Shown here piece after piece: positions 44,098-52,180 of a DNA stretch of 64,000 nucleotides. The notes beneath the pieces are model-generated. The model had not been told where the DNA came from, searched no databases, and saw only the letters and a list, made by a program, of their open reading frames with translations. A program made the translations under genes and the position numbers. Every line of letters begins with the position of its first letter. Position 1 is the first letter of the stretch. The DNA is taken from contig NZ_CP072392.1 of the NCBI RefSeq assembly GCF_017742835.1, forward strand, positions 3,036,387 through 3,100,386. The letters run 5' to 3'. Source of the stretch: Aquabacter sp. L1I39. GTDB lineage: Bacteria; Pseudomonadota; Alphaproteobacteria; Rhizobiales; Xanthobacteraceae.

Positions 44098-45525
44098 ATG
44101 GCCTCTTACGATACCATCATTTCCGGCGGAACCGTCGTGACTGCTTCCGATCGCGTCATCTGCGACGTGGCCATCAAGGACGGGCGCATCGTTGCCCTCG
44201 GCACCGCGCTCACCGGCGCCGACGAGGTGATCGACGCCACCGGCAAGCTCGTGCTGCCGGGCGGCGTCGATGCCCACGTGCACATCGCGCAGCCCTCTGG
44301 CGAGGGCATCGTGATGGCGGATGACTTTGAGAGCGGCACCCGCTCGGCGGCGCTCGGCGGCACCACCACGCTCATGCCTTTCTGCCTGCAGGAAAAAGGC
44401 CAGGGCCTGCGGCAGGCGCTGACCGACTACCACGCCAAGGCCGAAGGTGCGTGCCATGTGGACGTGTCCTTCCACCTCATCATCTCCGACCCGACCGACC
44501 AGGTTCTGGGCCAGGAACTGCCGGCCCTGGTGGCGGACGGCTACACCTCCTTCAAGGTCTTCATGACCTATGAAGGCCTCGCGCTGAACGACCGCGAGAT
44601 CCTGGATGTCATGTCGGTCGCTCGCGACACCGGCGCGCTGGTGATGGTGCATGCGGAGAATTACGACGCCATTCGCTATCTCACCGAGATGCTGGAAAAG
44701 CGCGGCCAGACGGCGCCGCGCTTCCACGCCACCTCGCGCCCCATCGCAGTGGAACGAGAGGCCACGCACCGCGCCATCTCGCTCGCAGAGCTGGTGGATG
44801 TGCCGGTGATGATCGTCCACGTCTCCAACCGGGAGGCCATGGAACAGATCCGCTGGGCGCAGCAGAAGGGCCTGACCGTGCTGGGTGAGACCTGCACCCA
44901 GTATCTGGTCCTGACCGAGAAGGATCTGGACGGGCTGGGCATGGAGGGCGCCAAATATGTCTGCTCTCCGCCGCCGCGCGACACCGCCAGCCAGGAAGCC
45001 TGCTGGGAGGGCCTGCGCACCGGCGTCTTCACCGTCTTCTCGTCCGACCATTGCCCCTTCCGCTATGACGACCCGCAGGGCAAGCTCACTCCGAAAGGCC
45101 GCACCTCCTTCCGGTGGGTGCCGAACGGCATTCCGGGCGTGGGTGCGCGTCTGCCCGTGCTGTTCTCCGAAGGGGTGATGAAGGGGCGCATTTCGCTTGA
45201 GCAGTTCGTGGCCGTCACCGCCACCAATCCGGCCAAGACCTATGGGCTTTATCCGCGCAAGGGCTCCATCGCGGTGGGGGCGGACGCCGACATCGCCATC
45301 TGGGATCCCACGGTGAGGCAGACACTCACCCATGACCTGATCCGCGACGGGGCGGACTATACCCCCTATGAGGGCATCGAACTCACCGGCTGGCCGGTCC
45401 ATACGCTGCTGCGCGGCAAGAGCGTGGCGCGGAACGGTGAATTGGTGGGCGCCAAGGGGCTGGGACAGCACCTGTCGCGCGCCAAGTCGCCTTACGCGAC
45501 GACCCGCGATCCCCTGCTTCCCTGA
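44098..45525 (+). CDS. dihydropyrimidinase/D-hydantoinase
   Basis: 475-residue amidohydrolase that opens dihydrouracil, hydantoins or other cyclic amides to N-carbamoyl products. The binuclear metal site is complete: His60 and His62 in AHVH, carboxylated Lys153 in SFKVFMTYEG, His in MVHAEN and IVHVSN, and Asp in SSDHCPF. Start 44098 gives the family N-terminus YDTIISGGTVVTASD; a nine-residue longer frame overlaps the operator. It forms an operon with the GntR gene 15 bases downstream. Confidence 0.93.
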   Translation: MASYDTIISGGTVVTASDRVICDVAIKDGRIVALGTALTGADEVIDATGKLVLPGGVDAHVHIAQPSGEGIVMADDFESGTRSAALGGTTTLMPFCLQEKGQGLRQALTDYHAKAEGACHVDVSFHLIISDPTDQVLGQELPALVADGYTSFKVFMTYEGLALNDREILDVMSVARDTGALVMVHAENYDAIRYLTEMLEKRGQTAPRFHATSRPIAVEREATHRAISLAELVDVPVMIVHVSNREAMEQIRWAQQKGLTVLGETCTQYLVLTEKDLDGLGMEGAKYVCSPPPRDTASQEACWEGLRTGVFTVFSSDHCPFRYDDPQGKLTPKGRTSFRWVPNGIPGVGARLPVLFSEGVMKGRISLEQFVAVTATNPAKTYGLYPRKGSIAVGADADIAIWDPTVRQTLTHDLIRDGADYTPYEGIELTGWPVHTLLRGKSVARNGELVGAKGLGQHLSRAKSPYATTRDPLLP

Positions 45526-45540
45526 TCCGGAGACCGGCGC

Positions 45541-46218
45541 ATGAGCGACACCGATGGCGAAGACGGGCACGTCCGCGAGAGCGGGCGCGGTGGCGGGATC
45601 AACCTGTCCAATCTCGCCTATAATGCGGTGTCGGAGATGATCCGCGATCGCCGCCTGCACGGTGGCGAGATCATCGTCGAGCAGCGTCTTGCCGAGACGC
45701 TGGGCATCTCCCGCACGCCGTTGCGGGAGGCGCTTCAGCGCCTGGAGGGCGAAGGGCTGGTGGTGAAGGGCACGGGGCGCTCCTTCCTGGTGCGCCATGT
45801 GGACCTGAAGGAATATCTCCAGAGCCTGCGGGTGCGGGAAATCCTGGAGCCCGAGGCTGCGGCGCTTGCCGCCGGGCGCATCCCGCCCACCGAGATGGCC
45901 AGCGTGCGGGCCGAGATCAACGCGCTGCGCACCGCCGTGCCCTATCACACAGACGCCCATTGGCGTTCCGACGACAATCTGCATGAGCTTTACGCCCGCA
46001 ATTGCGGCAACCAGGTGCTGGCGGACATGATCCGGACGCTGCGAGTCACGACCCGCCTGTTCGAGATTTCCAATCTTGCCGACCGGCTGGAGGCCGATTC
46101 CACCGAGCATCTGCAGATCGTGGAGGCCCTGGGGCAAGAGGATGCCAAGGCGGCGCGGCGCGCGGTGACCCACCATTTGCGTAGCCTCAATAAGCATACG
46201 CTCGACACGGTGCGCTGA
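45541..46218 (+). CDS. GntR-family regulator, FCD subfamily
   Basis: 225-residue repressor/activator. Winged helix at about 25-90 (LAETLGISRTPLREALQRLEGEGLV) and an all-helical FCD ligand domain with the metal-binding Asp/His pattern (DDNLHELYAR, HHLRSL). It likely controls its own operon and the divergent transporter/dehydrogenase promoter at 50.4 kb through a shared GTATAC site. The ligand would be a small acid from the pathway. Confidence 0.92.
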   Translation: MSDTDGEDGHVRESGRGGGINLSNLAYNAVSEMIRDRRLHGGEIIVEQRLAETLGISRTPLREALQRLEGEGLVVKGTGRSFLVRHVDLKEYLQSLRVREILEPEAAALAAGRIPPTEMASVRAEINALRTAVPYHTDAHWRSDDNLHELYARNCGNQVLADMIRTLRVTTRLFEISNLADRLEADSTEHLQIVEALGQEDAKAARRAVTHHLRSLNKHTLDTVR

Positions 46219-46302
46219 TCGCCCCCCGCCGAAATGTCCGAGTAGGATGAAGGACATGGGGCCTTGTGACGCAAGGCCTTCCAGACGCTGGGTCGATTAA
46301 AT

Positions 46303-46331
46303 TTGACTTCTGCGCCTGCAGCGCCCATCAT
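46303..46331 (+). promoter_or_regulatory. possible promoter of the cold-shock gene
   Basis: TTGACT (46303-46308), 17-base spacer, CATCAT (46326-46331). It would give a leader of about 140 bases, the length usual for cold-shock messages. The -10 box is weak. Confidence 0.35.
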
Positions 46332-46475
46332 GCCAGCGTCGATAAACGGTCAGACGACTTGGCTTTGTGCCCGAATAAGTGGCGCGTCGCTGACGATATC
46401 CCTCCGAAAAACTTTTTTCGACGGTTCCGCGTAAAACGCGGTGCGACATCTATTTCTATCTGGAAAGGGTTTCCC

Positions 46476-46688
46476 ATGACTACGGGAACCGTCAAGTGGT
46501 TCAACCCCGAAAAGGGCTTCGGTTTCATCGCTCCCGATGATGGTGGCGCCGATGCCTTCGTCCATGTGAGCGCGGTCGAGCGCGCCGGCCTGCCGCCCCT
46601 GCGCGAAGGCCAGAAGGTCAATTATGATCTCGTGGCCGACAAGCGCAGCGGCAAGAGCTCTGCTGCCAATCTGTCGCTCGCCGACTGA
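46476..46688 (+). CDS. cold shock protein, CspA family
   Basis: 70-residue single OB-fold RNA chaperone. RNP1 is [10 protein letters not shown] (13-22) and RNP2 is AFVHVSAVE (27-35); the start [16 protein letters not shown] is typical. GGAAAGG lies 8 bases before the ATG. It melts RNA secondary structure, in the cold or generally. The leader of about 140-250 bases may be thermosensitive. rpsU follows, an arrangement common in alphaproteobacteria. Confidence 0.95.
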   Translation: MTTGTVKWFNPEKGFGFIAPDDGGADAFVHVSAVERAGLPPLREGQKVNYDLVADKRSGKSSAANLSLAD

Positions 46689-46988
46689 CGGGCCGTCCGG
46701 TCTGCTTGCTGACCGGACCTTGGATTTCTGTCTTAGCCTTGGTGGCTGATCGGCGGGCCGGTTTGTGAACCGGTTAAGTCTCAGTCTCCAGCCGATGCCG
46801 AGCCTTACCGCCCGGCAGCTTCACAGCGTTCCTCACCGATCACGGATGTACTGGCGGCGAAAAGAGCGTAGTGAACCGGACAGAGAGCCCCGCTCCCTTG
46901 GTGGATGCGGGGCTTTTCTTTGAAGCCTGAGGCCGATCTCAAGCGGCCAAACCCGAACGGCGATCTGCCGGAAAGAGGTCATCTGCTT
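46689..46988 (+). other. intergenic region, csp to rpsU
   Basis: 300 bases holding GTCCGGTC/GACCGGAC (46695-46718, hairpin just past the csp stop without a clear U tract), CCGGTT/AACCGG near 46760, and the terminator at 46886-46918. The rpsU promoter should lie here, but I do not see a convincing one. No gene. Confidence 0.6.
46886..46918 (+). terminator. terminator between csp and rpsU
   Basis: AGCCCCGC (46886-46893) pairs with GCGGGGCT (46907-46914), loop of 13 bases, followed by TTTCTT. It lies only 71 bases before the rpsU start, so rpsU must have a promoter very close by or be controlled by attenuation. Confidence 0.75.
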
Positions 46989-47279
46989 ATGCAAGTTCTG
47001 GTTCGAGACAACAATATCGACCAAGCCCTGCGCGTGCTGAAGAAGAAGATGCAGCGCGAAGGCATTTTCCGCGAGATGAAGCAGCGCAAGGCTTATGAGA
47101 AGCCGTCCGAGCGCCGCGCCCGCGAGGGTGCCGAGGCTGTGCGCCGGGCCCGCAAGGCCGCCCGCAAGGCCGCCCAGCGCGAAGGCCTGCTGCCCAAGCC
47201 CCGTGCCAAGCCCCGCACGCCCGGCGGCCGTCCCGGCGCGCCGCGTCCCGCGGCTGCGGAAGGCACCGCCCAGGGTTGA
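46989..47279 (+). CDS. rpsU: 30S ribosomal protein S21
   Basis: 96-residue very basic ribosomal protein that aids initiation on leaders with Shine-Dalgarno sequences. [29 protein letters not shown] is the family start (given by position, 1-29), and an Arg/Lys/Ala/Pro tail extends it past the usual 71 residues, as in many Hyphomicrobiales. AGAGG lies 10 bases before ATG 46989; a longer frame to 46905 is rejected. Confidence 0.95.
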   Translation: MQVLVRDNNIDQALRVLKKKMQREGIFREMKQRKAYEKPSERRAREGAEAVRRARKAARKAAQREGLLPKPRAKPRTPGGRPGAPRPAAAEGTAQG

Positions 47280-47337
47280 TGGGCACGAGAACGGATCGGC
47301 TGAAAAGGCTGATCGCTTCAAGGCCTGTTTACGAGAT

Positions 47338-47372
47338 GCGCGCGGCACCGTTCGGTTGCCGCGCCTTTTTTT
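47338..47372 (+). terminator. terminator after rpsU
   Basis: GCGCGGCA (47338-47345) pairs with TGCCGCGC (47357-47364), followed by seven T residues (47366-47372). It ends the rpsU message directly before the convergent ABC ATPase gene. Confidence 0.92.
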
Positions 47373-47374
47373 GT

Positions 47375-48112
47375 TCAGTGCCGCAGGATCTTGGACACGA
47401 AATCCCGGGTACGGGCCTCTGTCGGCTGGTCGAAGATCTGCGCTGGCGCGCCCGTCTCCACCACCCGTCCGCCTGCCATGAACACCACGCGGGAGGCCAC
47501 CTCCCGGATGAACGCCATTTCGTGAGAGACGATGAGCATGGTCATGCCCTCTTTCGCGAGCAGGCGGATGGTGTCCAGCACCTCCGACACCAGTTCGGGA
47601 TCAAGCGCCGCCGTCACTTCGTCCAGGAGCAGGATTTCCGGGTGCAGCGCCAGGGCGCGCACGATGGCCACACGCTGCTGTTGGCCGCCGGACAATTCAT
47701 CCGGATAGCGCTTCAGCTTGTCGCCGAGCCCCACCTTGGCGAGGAGCAGACGCGCTTCCTCCTCCACCTCCTTGCGGGGGCGCTTCTTGATCTTCACCGG
47801 CGCCACGCAGACATTTTCCAGAACAGTCATGTTCTGGAACAGATTGTACTGCTGGAACACGATGGCGATGCGGTCCCGCAGGCGCCGCACCTGGGCCGTA
47901 TCCCCATAATTCACGGGCATGCCGTCGAGCTTCACGGTGCCGGCCACCGGCGGCAGCAGGCCCATGAGCACGCGCAGAATGGTGCTCTTGCCGGAGCCGG
48001 ACGGGCCGATGAGGCCGATGACGTCCGCCTTGCCGACGGCGATGTCCACGCCGGACAGGACGGTATGTTCGCCGTAGCGGGCCTCAAGCCCGGCGATGTC
48101 GAGATGATGCAA
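47375..48112 (-). CDS. amino-acid ABC transporter ATP-binding protein
   Basis: 245-residue ATPase. Walker A GPSGSGKST (36-44), signature LSGGQQQRVAIVRAL and Walker B ILLLDEVTAALDP are intact. No ATG fits; the start is TTG at 48112 with GGAGG 6 bases upstream, and the gene overlaps the preceding permease by 29 bases. Last gene of the second transporter operon (binding protein, permease, permease, ATPase). Confidence 0.93.
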   Translation of the reverse strand: MHHLDIAGLEARYGEHTVLSGVDIAVGKADVIGLIGPSGSGKSTILRVLMGLLPPVAGTVKLDGMPVNYGDTAQVRRLRDRIAIVFQQYNLFQNMTVLENVCVAPVKIKKRPRKEVEEEARLLLAKVGLGDKLKRYPDELSGGQQQRVAIVRALALHPEILLLDEVTAALDPELVSEVLDTIRLLAKEGMTMLIVSHEMAFIREVASRVVFMAGGRVVETGAPAQIFDQPTEARTRDFVSKILRH

Positions 48113-48779
48113 GACGCGCCTCCAGATGCGCGCCGAGGCGCGACAGCGGGTAGGAAATGAGGAAATAGACGAGAAGGATGACGCCGAAGCTCAAGGCGGC
48201 CGAGAAGCCCTTGTTGTTGAGAACCTTGCCCACATAGGTCAGCTCGATGACGCCGATCTGCGAGGCGAGCGCGGTATCCTTGATGAACATGACGAAGAAG
48301 CCGAAGGCTGGCGGCAACACGATGCGCCAGGCCTGCGGCAGCACTACGAGGCGAATGGTGTCGATGAGCGAAAAGTTCATCGCCGCCGCCGCTTCCCACT
48401 GGTTCACATGCACCGACTTGAAGCCGCCGCGGATGATCTCCCCGAGAAAGGCCCCCGCAATCAGCGTCACCGAGACGGCGGCCACCACGAACAGCGGGAT
48501 GTCATAGCCCGTCGCCTGGAAGGCAAAGAAGCACAGCATCAGCGTGACGAGGAAGGGCACGCGACGGAACACTTCGGTGAGCAGGAGCGCCACCACCCGC
48601 ACGGGCGCGAGCCAGCGGCTGGTCGTCACCCGGCAGACCGCAAGGCCAAGGCCAATCAGGCTGCCGAACACACAGCCCAGCGCCGACAAGGCCAGCGTCG
48701 TACCCGCAGCCTTGGCGATGAAGAGGAAGTTGTAATAGGTGGCGAAGCGCGGCCACTCCTCGACGATCTGGCTCCACAT
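48084..48779 (-). CDS. amino-acid ABC transporter permease
   Basis: 231-residue membrane permease with about five helices and the EAA loop VHVNQWEAAAAMNFSLIDTI. TEVFRRVPFLVTLMLCFFAF is the family signature. Its ATG shares one base with the stop codon of the partner permease (TGATG). It forms a heterodimeric channel with that partner. Confidence 0.92.
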   Translation of the reverse strand: MWSQIVEEWPRFATYYNFLFIAKAAGTTLALSALGCVFGSLIGLGLAVCRVTTSRWLAPVRVVALLLTEVFRRVPFLVTLMLCFFAFQATGYDIPLFVVAAVSVTLIAGAFLGEIIRGGFKSVHVNQWEAAAAMNFSLIDTIRLVVLPQAWRIVLPPAFGFFVMFIKDTALASQIGVIELTYVGKVLNNKGFSAALSFGVILLVYFLISYPLSRLGAHLEARLASSRHRRA

Positions 48780-49453
48780 CAGATCAGCTCCGTGCGGGCG
48801 CGGAAGAGGGCGCGGCCCATGAAGGCGAGCGCCACGGACGCGGCGAGGGTCAGCACCACATAGATCCCAGCCGTCACCGTGAAGACCTCGATGGACCGGA
48901 AGGTCTGGGAATTGATGTTGAACGCTTCGCCGGTCAGTTCCTCGACGCCGAAGACGGCGGCCATGGACGTGCCGAGCGTGACGATGATGAACTGGTTCGA
49001 CAAAGGCGGGAACAGCACCCGCGCCACATGCGGCAGGATCACGTAGCGGATCTGCTGGAGGCGGGTGAAGCCCATCACCTCCGCCGCCTCCATCTCCGAG
49101 GCGCGGCGGCTCTCGAACCCGGCGCGCTGGATTTCGGTGAGATAGGCGCCCGCATTGAGCGTCATCCCAATCACCACGGCGGCGAAGGAGGACAGGAGGA
49201 TCCCCATATCCGGCAAGGCGAAATAGAGGAAGTAGATCTGCACCAATTGGGGCGTGTTGGTGAAGAACACCACATAAAGGCCCGCCACGCGCGCCAGCCA
49301 GCGCGGTCCGAAGGTCCGGATCGCCGCGCATGCGGTGCCGATAAAGAGCCCCCCGCAAAAGGCGAGCACCGCGATCTGCAGCGAGACCACGGCGCCCTCC
49401 AGGAGGCGAGGGAGAAAGGGCCAGATCTGGCCATACTGAAGCGTGTAGGACAT
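48779..49453 (-). CDS. amino-acid ABC transporter permease
   Basis: 224-residue membrane permease. The EAA loop is SRRASEMEAAEVMGFTRLQQ and the signature VVFFTNTPQLVQIYFLYFALP. It starts 65 bases after the binding-protein gene and is coupled to the second permease by the one-base overlap. Confidence 0.92.
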   Translation of the reverse strand: MSYTLQYGQIWPFLPRLLEGAVVSLQIAVLAFCGGLFIGTACAAIRTFGPRWLARVAGLYVVFFTNTPQLVQIYFLYFALPDMGILLSSFAAVVIGMTLNAGAYLTEIQRAGFESRRASEMEAAEVMGFTRLQQIRYVILPHVARVLFPPLSNQFIIVTLGTSMAAVFGVEELTGEAFNINSQTFRSIEVFTVTAGIYVVLTLAASVALAFMGRALFRARTELI

Positions 49454-49518
49454 GGGCCCGCGTGGAATAGCAGGGGCCGACGCGCGCGCCGGCCCGTTTC
49501 ACCGATGGCGCGATCAGA

Positions 49519-50328
49519 TCAGAAGAAGGGCTGCGCGCCCACGGGCTTGATCATGTCCATGCCGAACCACTTCTTCCACAGCTCCGTGGTCTTGCCCTTC
49601 CGATAGAGGTCATAGACCGCGATGTTGAGCCAGTCCTTCAGGCCGGTGGAATTCTTGGCGACGCCCAGGCTGCAATAATAGACGTCGATGGGGGTCTCGA
49701 CGATCCGCCACTCCACCTTGTGCTTGGACATGTGGTCGCCCATGAAGTCGATGACGTCGATCATGGCGGTGCCGCGGCCCTGTGCCAATGCGCGCACGGC
49801 GTCAGGATAATTGTCGAGCAGCGTGACCTTGGCGTTCTTGAGGTTTTCCTCGATGAACTTGACCGGAGTCGAGCCGCGCACCTGCACGAAGGTGACGGAC
49901 GGATCGTCGAACTGCTTCCAGTCGGTGAAGGTGTTGGCCTTGGTGGTGAGCACGCCCAGCACCTCGGTGTGCACGGGCACCGTGAAGTCGATGACCTTGG
50001 CGCGCTCGGTGTTGCGCGTCATGGCGCCCATCACGAAGTCGATCTTGCCGGAGGCGACGAAGGGGATGCGATCGGGCGAGCCCACCTGCACCACTTCCAG
50101 CTTCACGCCGAGCAGCTTGGCGATCTCGCCGGCATAATCCACGTCGAAGCCGACGATCTCGTTCTTGTCGTCGAACTTGCCGAGGGGCGGCAGCGTCGGG
50201 TTGACGCCCACGCGGATGACCCCGGACTTCATGATCTCATCGAGCGTCCGCGCCTCGACTGCCTGCGGCAGCGCCGCGCCGGCGAGCGCCACCGCGAGCG
50301 TGGCGGCGGCGAGAAAAGACTTCAGCAT
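49519..50328 (-). CDS. amino-acid ABC transporter substrate-binding protein
   Basis: 269-residue SBP family 3 receptor. Signal peptide 1-26 (LAAATLAVALAGAALPQAVEA). Motifs IRVGVNPTLPPLGKFDDKNE, GFDVDYAGEIAKLLGV and GAMTRNTERAKVIDFTVPV. Start ATG 50328; the frame open to 50496 would swallow the promoter. First gene of its operon, divergent from the dehydrogenase genes, so it probably imports their substrate. Confidence 0.92.
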   Translation of the reverse strand: MLKSFLAAATLAVALAGAALPQAVEARTLDEIMKSGVIRVGVNPTLPPLGKFDDKNEIVGFDVDYAGEIAKLLGVKLEVVQVGSPDRIPFVASGKIDFVMGAMTRNTERAKVIDFTVPVHTEVLGVLTTKANTFTDWKQFDDPSVTFVQVRGSTPVKFIEENLKNAKVTLLDNYPDAVRALAQGRGTAMIDVIDFMGDHMSKHKVEWRIVETPIDVYYCSLGVAKNSTGLKDWLNIAVYDLYRKGKTTELWKKWFGMDMIKPVGAQPFF

Positions 50329-50385
50329 GCGTGCTTCTCCAACCTCTGGATCCTCGGCCGGCGTCGCCTGTCTTGCGACTTCCCA

Positions 50386-50435
50386 TTGCCAAACGGTAGA
50401 CAATTTGTATACAGACTCGCTATCTGTAAAGTCAA
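50386..50435. promoter_or_regulatory. two promoters sharing one palindromic -10/operator
   Basis: TGTATACA (50406-50413) is a perfect palindrome. On the plus strand TTGCCA (50386-50391) and TATACA (50408-50413) are 16 bases apart. On the minus strand TTGACT (50435-50430) and TATACA (50411-50406) are 18 bases apart. The transporter and dehydrogenase operons therefore appear to share overlapping -10 boxes, and the same GTATAC palindrome fits FCD-type GntR operators and recurs at 44058. Confidence 0.65.
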
Positions 50436-50480
50436 TTCGGCAGGCTTCAGCGAGGTCATCGTGGGCGGGACGAGCTCCAA

Positions 50481-50768
50481 ATGAGCGCAGGGACATCCGG
50501 TGTTGGCGGCGATGCGCGCCCCCTCGTCACCATCCTCGTGGATGACGTGGCGGTGCCGGCCCGCGCTGGCGAGATGCTGACCACCGCGCTGGCCCGCAAC
50601 GGCCTCCTGCGCCTGCGCAAAAGTCCTCGGGCCGGCGGCGCGCGGGGCGCCTTCTGCCACATGGGCGTGTGCCAGGAATGCGCGCTCCATGTGGATGGCG
50701 TGCTGCGCCAGGCGTGCCTGACGCCCGTGCGCGAGGGGCTCACCGTCGAGCGGCGAGGCGTCCTGTGA
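50481..50768 (+). CDS. 2Fe-2S subunit of a heterotrimeric amino-acid dehydrogenase
   Basis: 95-residue ferredoxin-like protein. Cys59, Cys64, Cys67 and Cys79 (CHMGVCQECALHVDGVLRQAC) bind a 2Fe-2S cluster. Such small subunits occur with two FAD subunits in D-hydroxyproline dehydrogenase, opine oxidase and hydrogen cyanide synthase-type complexes, passing electrons from the flavin to the membrane chain. Its TGA overlaps the GTG of the next gene. Confidence 0.9.
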   Translation: MSAGTSGVGGDARPLVTILVDDVAVPARAGEMLTTALARNGLLRLRKSPRAGGARGAFCHMGVCQECALHVDGVLRQACLTPVREGLTVERRGVL

Positions 50769-52180
50769 CCTGCGACCTCATTGTTCTCGGTGCGGGCCCT
50801 GCAGGCGCCAATGCCGCACTCGCCGCCTCCGAGGCGGGACTCAAGGTGGTGCTGTTCGACCAGCAGCCGGAGGCTGGCGGCCAGGTCTGGCGCGCGCCCT
50901 CGCCGGGCCTCGCCGTGCCCCCCTCGCCGGAAGCGGAGAGCGGGGGCGCCTTGCGGGCGCGGCTTGCCGCGTCTGCCGTGGACAGACGGTTCGGCCGCAC
51001 GGTCTGGTCGGTGGGGGGGCGGTTCCGGGTGGATGCCGTGGGACCGGCGGGTAACGAAACGGTGGAAGCCCCGCGCCTCATTGCCGCCACCGGCGCCCAT
51101 GAGCGGGTGGTGCCGTTTCCCGGCTGGACCTTGCCGGGTGTCATCGGTCTCGCCGCCGCAACCGTGCTGCTGAAGTCCCATCGCGCCTCGCCCGGCCGCC
51201 GCGTGGTGGTGGCCGGCTGTGGGCCGCTTCTGGCGGTGGTGGCCGCCGGTATCCTGAAAGAGGGCGGCACCGTCGCCGCCATTGCCGATCTGTCCGGCCC
51301 CCAGGACTGGCTGGGGGCGCTACCCGCGCTTTCCACGCAGCCGCGCCTCCTGGCGCGGGGTGCGGGCTGGGCGCTGAAGATCGGCGCCGCGCGGGTGCCA
51401 GTCCTGTTCCGCCACGGGGTGCGCGCGGCGGAGGGAGAAGAGGCGCTGGCCCGTGTCCGCCTCGCGCCTGTGGATGCAGCCGGCGCCTTCGCCGCTGGCG
51501 CGGAGCGCGTGCTGGAGGTGGATGGCCTGTGTGTCGGCCATGGGCTGGTGCCGGGCGCGGAAGTCACGCGCCTGTTCCGGGTGGAGCAGGGGTTCGACCG
51601 GCGTCGAGGCGGCTTCGTGCCCCGGCTGGACGAAGACGGCCGCACCAGTCTCCACGGCCTTTATGCCTGCGGCGATGGGGCGGGTCTGCGCGGCGCCATG
51701 GTGGCGGAAGCGGCGGGGCGCCTCGCGGGGCTTGCCGCCGCCCATGATGCAGGCGCGCTGGACGCGTCCGCCTTTCAATCTGCCGCCGCCACGCCGCGCG
51801 CCGCCCTCGCCCGCGCCCACGCCTTCTCTGACGCCATGGCCGACATGATGGCCCTGCGGCCGGCCCAGGTGGCCGCCATCCCTCCCGACACCGTCATCTG
51901 CCGCTGCGAGGACGTGACGCGGGCGGAGATCGAAGCCGCCCATGGGGACGGCGCGCGGGACATGAACCAGTTGAAGCACTTCACCCGCTGCGGCATGGGC
52001 CCCTGCCAGGGCCGCTTCTGCGGCGATGTGGCGGCCGAATTGCTGGCCGCGAAAGTGGGCTCGCGGGAGGCGGTGGGCACCTTCACCGCCCGCCCGCCAT
52101 TGCGCCCGGTGGCGCTGGCGGACCTGTTGGGCGCCTTCGACTATTCCGACATCCCCATCCCCGCACCGGCCCCCCTATGA
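50765..52180 (+). CDS. FAD/NAD(P)-binding subunit with C-terminal 2Fe-2S domain
   Basis: 471-residue alpha subunit. FAD motif LGAGPAGANAALAA (8-21), a second nucleotide motif VVVAGCGPLLAVVAAG (about 142-157), and a C-terminal BFD-like cluster domain with ICRCEDVTRAEI and TRCGMGPCQGRFC. The start is GTG at 50765, overlapping the previous stop as GTGA. Same family as HcnB/OoxA-type subunits. Presumed electron relay between the beta subunit and the small iron-sulfur subunit. Confidence 0.9.
   Translation: MTCDLIVLGAGPAGANAALAASEAGLKVVLFDQQPEAGGQVWRAPSPGLAVPPSPEAESGGALRARLAASAVDRRFGRTVWSVGGRFRVDAVGPAGNETVEAPRLIAATGAHERVVPFPGWTLPGVIGLAAATVLLKSHRASPGRRVVVAGCGPLLAVVAAGILKEGGTVAAIADLSGPQDWLGALPALSTQPRLLARGAGWALKIGAARVPVLFRHGVRAAEGEEALARVRLAPVDAAGAFAAGAERVLEVDGLCVGHGLVPGAEVTRLFRVEQGFDRRRGGFVPRLDEDGRTSLHGLYACGDGAGLRGAMVAEAAGRLAGLAAAHDAGALDASAFQSAAATPRAALARAHAFSDAMADMMALRPAQVAAIPPDTVICRCEDVTRAEIEAAHGDGARDMNQLKHFTRCGMGPCQGRFCGDVAAELLAAKVGSREAVGTFTARPPLRPVALADLLGAFDYSDIPIPAPAPL

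Noticed and set aside
43859..44140. 93-codon frame crossing the dihydropyrimidinase start
   Set aside because: It overlaps the operator and a confident gene, with no ribosome site or domain; the AT-rich patch is better explained as promoter.
48084..49502. 472-codon frame spanning both permeases
   Set aside because: Only the part from 48779 downward matches a permease; the first half is an off-frame reading of the partner permease.
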